The position numbers and the translations under genes were made by a program. 26,568 nt of DNA from Alphaproteobacteria bacterium UBA6187 (lineage in GTDB: Bacteria; Pseudomonadota; Alphaproteobacteria; Rickettsiales; UBA6187). The stretch covers positions 1 to 26,568 of the forward strand of contig DITJ01000040.1 in assembly GCA_002422795.1 (NCBI GenBank), given 5' to 3'. The notes below the pieces were generated by a model, which saw only the letters and a program-made list of their open reading frames with translations, was not told the DNA's origin and did no database searches. Shown here piece after piece: positions 23,439-26,568 of this stretch; position 1 is the stretch's first letter; each line of letters starts with the position of its first letter.

Positions 23439-25655
23439 TCAAGTATCATTAATGCCTTTTTCTTTAGATTTCCCCTTCTTCCTCTCCCTAACTTTCTTTC
23501 TCTTATCAAATTTAAGCAATTTATAAATCTTATTTCTTTGTTTTTCAGATTCAGCTTTGCTAAGTGCCTTGCCGCGCCCGGAAAGGCTTGGGTTGGTCAT
23601 GAAATAATCATGTGCGGAGAAAGATGCTTTTGTATGCGCCACCCTCACATAAGTTCCATCCCCATGTAATTGCCAGGTTTGCTTCTGGTCTTTCAGGTTG
23701 GCTACCATAATCTGCCCCATTACTTGCTCATGCACTGTTGCATTTTCAATCGGCACAAGCACTTCAACCCTGCCGTTAAAATTACGCTGCATCCAATCGG
23801 CAGAGGAAATAAATAATTTTGCATTTGGTGAAGGCAACTGGTTACCATCGCCAAAACATATTATACGCGGATGCTCCAGGAACCTGCCGACAATGCTTTT
23901 TACTCTGATATTATGTGAAAATCCTGGTATCCCAGGGCGAAGTGCACATATTCCGCGCACTACCAAATCAATTTCCACCCCCCCTTGCGACGCTGCATAT
24001 AGCGCATCTATCACCTCTGGGTCAACAAGTGCATTCATTTTCGCCCATATATTTGCAGGGCGGCCATTTTTGGCGTGTTCTATTTCATTATCTATCAGCT
24101 CTAATATCCGGCTCTTTAAGGAAATAGGCGAAATTGCCAAAGCCGCAAAATCGGTAGGTGTTGAATATCCGGTAAGATAATTAAATAGCAATGAAGCATC
24201 TGTACAAAGTTTTGTATTGCATGTGAAAAATGATAAATCCGAATAGGTGCGTGCTGTTTGCGGATGGTAATTGCCAGTGCCGAAATGCACATAAGATTTT
24301 AAATTCTCACCTTCACGCCTTACCACCAGTGAAATTTTAGCATGGGTTTTAAGCTCAACAAACCCAAATACAACTTGCGCCCCTGCCCGCTCCAGGTTAC
24401 GCGCCCATTTGATATTTGATTCCTCATCGAACCTGGCTTTTAATTCCACCACAACTGTAACGGCTTTTCCTGCTTCTGCAGCTTCCACCAGGGCTTTAAC
24501 AATCGGGGAATCGCTGCTGGTGCGGTATAATGTTTGTTTTATCGCCACAACATCCGGGTCGCGCGCCGCCTGTTGCAGGAACCTAACCACCACATCAAAT
24601 GTTTCATACGGGTGGTGGATAATAATATCCTTGGATTCAATAGCCGCAAAACAATCACCGCCATGATCGTTAATCCGTTCCGGGAATCGCTCCACATAGG
24701 GCTTGAATTTAAGCTTCGGATTATCGCAGGAATAAAGCTCCATAACCGCGCTAAGGCCAATTATATGAGGAAGTTCGATAGCATCGGATTCTTCAACCTT
24801 TAAACCTTCGCATAAGAATTTATGCAGCTTTATATGACCAGGCGCCTTTAATTTAAGTGAAATAACACTACCACGTTTGCGGCGTTTTACGGCTGATTCA
24901 AAATTACTGACTAAATCTTCCGCCTCATCTTCAATTTCAAGATCACTGTCGCGGGTTATCTGCATTACCCCAAAACCACTAATATGCTTATCAGGAAAAA
25001 TCAGTTCTTTGAATAAATCGATTACATCTTCAAGCAGGATAAAGCGGTTGGAATTATTATTTATATTTATAAAACGACCAATTTTACCAGGCATTGGCAT
25101 AACCACATAGCTAATCTCCTGTGAATCAGCATTTACTTTTATTTGTAATATGGTAGCCAAACCAAGATTCGGCAAAAACGGAAATGGATGGGCAGGGTCT
25201 ACAGCAATTGGCGAAAGTGCCGGGAAGATATTAGTAAGGAAATAATTCTTCAGCCAGCTTTTATCTTCTTCGGAAAGATGATCCTTTGTTTCAACAGTTA
25301 TCCCTGATGCACGTAATTTTTCTCGGATAATAACCCAGCATTTCTGGTGTTCAATCATCAGCCGCTCAGCTTTTACGATAATTTTCGCAAGTTGCTCGTG
25401 CGGGGTTAGACCATCTTGGCTGAGCGCGGTTATGTTATGGCGTATCTGGTCTTTTAAACCGGCAATACGCACCATATAAAATTCATCAAGGTTACTGGCG
25501 GAAATGGAAAGGAATTTCACCCTTTCAAGTAAAGGCACAGATTCATTCTGCGCTTCTTCCAATACGCGCCAGTTAAATTCCAGCCACGAAAGTTCACGGT
25601 TAATGAACCTATCACTTGGTTGCTCGAAAAAACCTTTGGTAGAAATTTTGTACAT
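23439..25655 (-). CDS. ppk1: Polyphosphate kinase PPK1
   Basis: A 738-residue PPK1. The N domain starts FINRELSWLEFNWRVLEEA. The catalytic domains hold the phosphorylated His438 in ELKTHAKISLVVRRE, FGTGNYHPQTARTYSDLSFF, and the second His at 595 in FLEHPRIICFGDG, followed by ISSADWMQRNFNGRVEVLVP. It makes polyphosphate from ATP. The last 25 or so residues (KFDKRKKVRERKKGKSKEKG) are an added basic tail that could hold the polymer. The start ATG is followed by MYKISTKGFFEQPSDRFINR; array K begins six bases upstream and no Shine-Dalgarno sequence is present. It is first in a likely operon with higBA, ppx and csp. Confidence 0.96.
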   Translation of the reverse strand: MYKISTKGFFEQPSDRFINRELSWLEFNWRVLEEAQNESVPLLERVKFLSISASNLDEFYMVRIAGLKDQIRHNITALSQDGLTPHEQLAKIIVKAERLMIEHQKCWVIIREKLRASGITVETKDHLSEEDKSWLKNYFLTNIFPALSPIAVDPAHPFPFLPNLGLATILQIKVNADSQEISYVVMPMPGKIGRFININNNSNRFILLEDVIDLFKELIFPDKHISGFGVMQITRDSDLEIEDEAEDLVSNFESAVKRRKRGSVISLKLKAPGHIKLHKFLCEGLKVEESDAIELPHIIGLSAVMELYSCDNPKLKFKPYVERFPERINDHGGDCFAAIESKDIIIHHPYETFDVVVRFLQQAARDPDVVAIKQTLYRTSSDSPIVKALVEAAEAGKAVTVVVELKARFDEESNIKWARNLERAGAQVVFGFVELKTHAKISLVVRREGENLKSYVHFGTGNYHPQTARTYSDLSFFTCNTKLCTDASLLFNYLTGYSTPTDFAALAISPISLKSRILELIDNEIEHAKNGRPANIWAKMNALVDPEVIDALYAASQGGVEIDLVVRGICALRPGIPGFSHNIRVKSIVGRFLEHPRIICFGDGNQLPSPNAKLFISSADWMQRNFNGRVEVLVPIENATVHEQVMGQIMVANLKDQKQTWQLHGDGTYVRVAHTKASFSAHDYFMTNPSLSGRGKALSKAESEKQRNKIYKLLKFDKRKKVRERKKGKSKEKGINDT

Positions 25656-25660
25656 AATAG

Positions 25661-25803
25661 TAGAATGTAAGAGTGTTAGAATGTAAGAATGTAAGTAAGA
25701 AAAAAGTAAGGATTTAAAAGTATAAAGTAAGAATGATATTATTTCTTACTTCATAAATTTCTATTTCTTACTTACACTCTTACATTCTAACACTCTTACA
25801 CTC
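25661..25803. repeat. Inverted octamer array K (TAAGAGTG type) between ppk1 and sixA
   Basis: The left arm at about 25661-25699 has units TAGAATG, TAAGAGTG, TTAGAATG, TAAGAATG, TAAGTAAG. The right arm at about 25765-25803, in reverse complement, has TAAGAGTG, TTAGAATG, TAAGAGTG, TAAGTAAG. The spacer of about 65 nt also contains GTAAG and CTTAC pairs. The element fills the divergent gap between two genes that both lack a Shine-Dalgarno sequence. Confidence 0.92.
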
Positions 25804-25814
25804 TTTTTAATGAA

Positions 25815-26333
25815 ATGAAAAAACTTTATTTACTACGCCATGCAGAAGCTGCAAACCCAGAAGGGATGGAAGACCACGATCGCCCTTTAAACCACAGGGG
25901 CACGCAGGAATGCAAAAAGATGGATAAATATCTTACAGGAAATAACATTAAGCCCGATATTATACTTTGTTCAGATGCAATCCGTACCATACAAACCGCT
26001 AAAAATGTATTTGCGGGACAAAATAATATCAATATTATTTTAAATAAAAAACTTTACCTTGCAACCCCAGGCGAAATAATCAAAGAAATTGCCAAGATTA
26101 GTGATAAGGTAAATTCAGCAATGATTGTTGCACATAATCCTGGCATTGAACAATTACTCAGGGTGCTGGCAGGCAGCGGCAGACTGGATATTTTACCTTA
26201 TATAAAGAATCAATATCCTACTTGCGCGCTTACAGAGTTTTCTTTTAATGTGGAAAGCTGGAAAAATATTGAACCTGGCTCTGGGAGTTTAGAGAGTTTT
26301 GTAACGCCGAAGCAGCTTGGTGTCTTATTGTAG
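25815..26333 (+). CDS. sixA: Histidine phosphatase SixA-like
   Basis: A 172-residue protein starting MKKLYLLRHAEAANPEG with the RHA motif (catalytic His9), followed by DHDRPLNHRG, IILCSDAIRTIQTAKNVF and the second His in MIVAHNPGIEQLLRVLAG. This is the histidine-phosphatase SixA branch found in alphaproteobacteria. It removes phosphate from phosphohistidine proteins such as those of the phosphotransfer system. The frame is intact up to its stop, five bases from the tip of an insertion sequence. Divergent from ppk1. Confidence 0.88.
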   Translation: MKKLYLLRHAEAANPEGMEDHDRPLNHRGTQECKKMDKYLTGNNIKPDIILCSDAIRTIQTAKNVFAGQNNINIILNKKLYLATPGEIIKEIAKISDKVNSAMIVAHNPGIEQLLRVLAGSGRLDILPYIKNQYPTCALTEFSFNVESWKNIEPGSGSLESFVTPKQLGVLL

Positions 26334-26337
26334 AGAA

Positions 26338-26568
26338 CAGGGCTACCTCATAAATTTTTAAAGTTAATAATTTGAGCAAGAAGGTTATTATCCCAACCTG
26401 CTTTTTTGCGTAAAGCTTTGATAGATTGTCGTTTTTGTTGGACTTGTCTAATCATGTTGAGGGCGAAGTGCCTGATAACAGCCATATTTTGTGGGGCGTT
26501 TTCGCGCCTGATTCTAGAGAGGTCGTCATTAAAACTCATATCCAGCACCCAATGCAGGCTGTTTTCGA
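26338..26568. mobile_element. Right end of an ISAs1-family insertion sequence (cut by the window)
   Basis: The element probably begins at CAGGGCTAC (26338), just after the sixA stop, since ISAs1-family tips start CAG and the transposase stop lies ten bases inside. The other end and any target duplication are outside the window. Confidence 0.6.
26348..26568 (-). CDS. ISAs1-family transposase, C-terminal part
   Basis: The minus-strand frame from the window edge encodes ENSLHWVLDMSFNDDLSRIR, then RENAPQNMAVIRHFALNMIR, and KKAGWDNNLLAQI, then a TGA at 26348-26350. The HWVLD, DD.SRIR, AP.N...RH.ALN and KAGWD..LL order is the C-terminal signature of ISAs1-family (H-repeat type) DDE transposases; the E of the triad, if it is the Glu at the start of this piece, lies at the edge. 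About 73 residues are visible of some 370. No stop or frameshift interrupts them. Confidence 0.85.
   Translation of the reverse strand, partial: ENSLHWVLDMSFNDDLSRIRRENAPQNMAVIRHFALNMIRQVQQKRQSIKALRKKAGWDNNLLAQIINFKNL

Noticed and set aside
1..26568. tRNA genes, especially near thrS
   Set aside because: I found no cloverleaf with a T-loop GTTCRANTC and an acceptor stem outside coding frames.

Overview
This window looks like chromosomal DNA from an AT-rich alphaproteobacterium. The evidence is the alphaproteobacterial form of AddB, a TIGR02186-type membrane protein next to a TauE/SafE permease, ZapE/AFG1, class I PHA synthase, the thrS-infC order, and a PPK1/Ppx pair. I cannot place it below class. 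Its very repeat-rich intergenic DNA and an in-frame palindrome inside a gene recall Rickettsiales and other small alphaproteobacterial genomes, but that is only an impression.

Layout. 1-3764: a truncated Bax-inhibitor-1 family gene and zapE on the minus strand, then holB (clamp-loader delta') and a membrane-anchored TPR protein on the plus strand. 3872-6545: serB overlapping phaC (PHA synthase). 6644-9697: addB, a recombination nuclease subunit carrying a 116-nt palindromic element inside its reading frame. 9708-10522: a small lipoprotein gene with a long structured leader, bracketed by two copies of the junction where the addB tail meets the lipoprotein tail. 10523-12899 (minus): uspA, a TIGR02186 protein and a TauE permease. 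13032-15605 (minus): infC and thrS; infC has no ATG, GTG or TTG start compatible with a full-length protein and probably starts at AUA. 15911-18511 (minus): two glycosyltransferases, one with a Lys/Ala-rich N-terminal extension. 18535-20860: an alpha/beta hydrolase, an MFS exporter and an unlisted 46-residue basic protein. 21044-25655 (minus): ppk1, higB, higA, ppx and csp, a polyphosphate operon with a toxin-antitoxin pair in its middle. 25815-26568: sixA and the 3' end of an ISAs1-family insertion sequence.

The most striking feature is the intergenic DNA. At seven boundaries, short arrays with a period of 7-8 nt face each other as inverted arms around a spacer of about 22 to 76 nt. Each locus has its own unit (TAGTTGC, GTTTATC, AAGGGAAT, AGTTCAG twice around infC, GGGATTA, TAAGAGTG), but both arms of one locus share it. 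Two further single arrays lie upstream of ppx and inside the hydrolase gene. Most genes whose start codon touches such an array have no visible Shine-Dalgarno sequence, while most other genes do. A second repeat family (terminal GTCATTGCGA) has two copies, one intergenic and one in frame in addB. A third type is a compound GGGAGAGGG palindrome upstream of thrS.

Functionally the window combines housekeeping genes (replication, translation, serine synthesis, DNA repair), storage polymers (PHA, polyphosphate), envelope sugar transfer, and stress proteins (UspA, Csp, HigBA). I see no tRNA, rRNA or CRISPR array.
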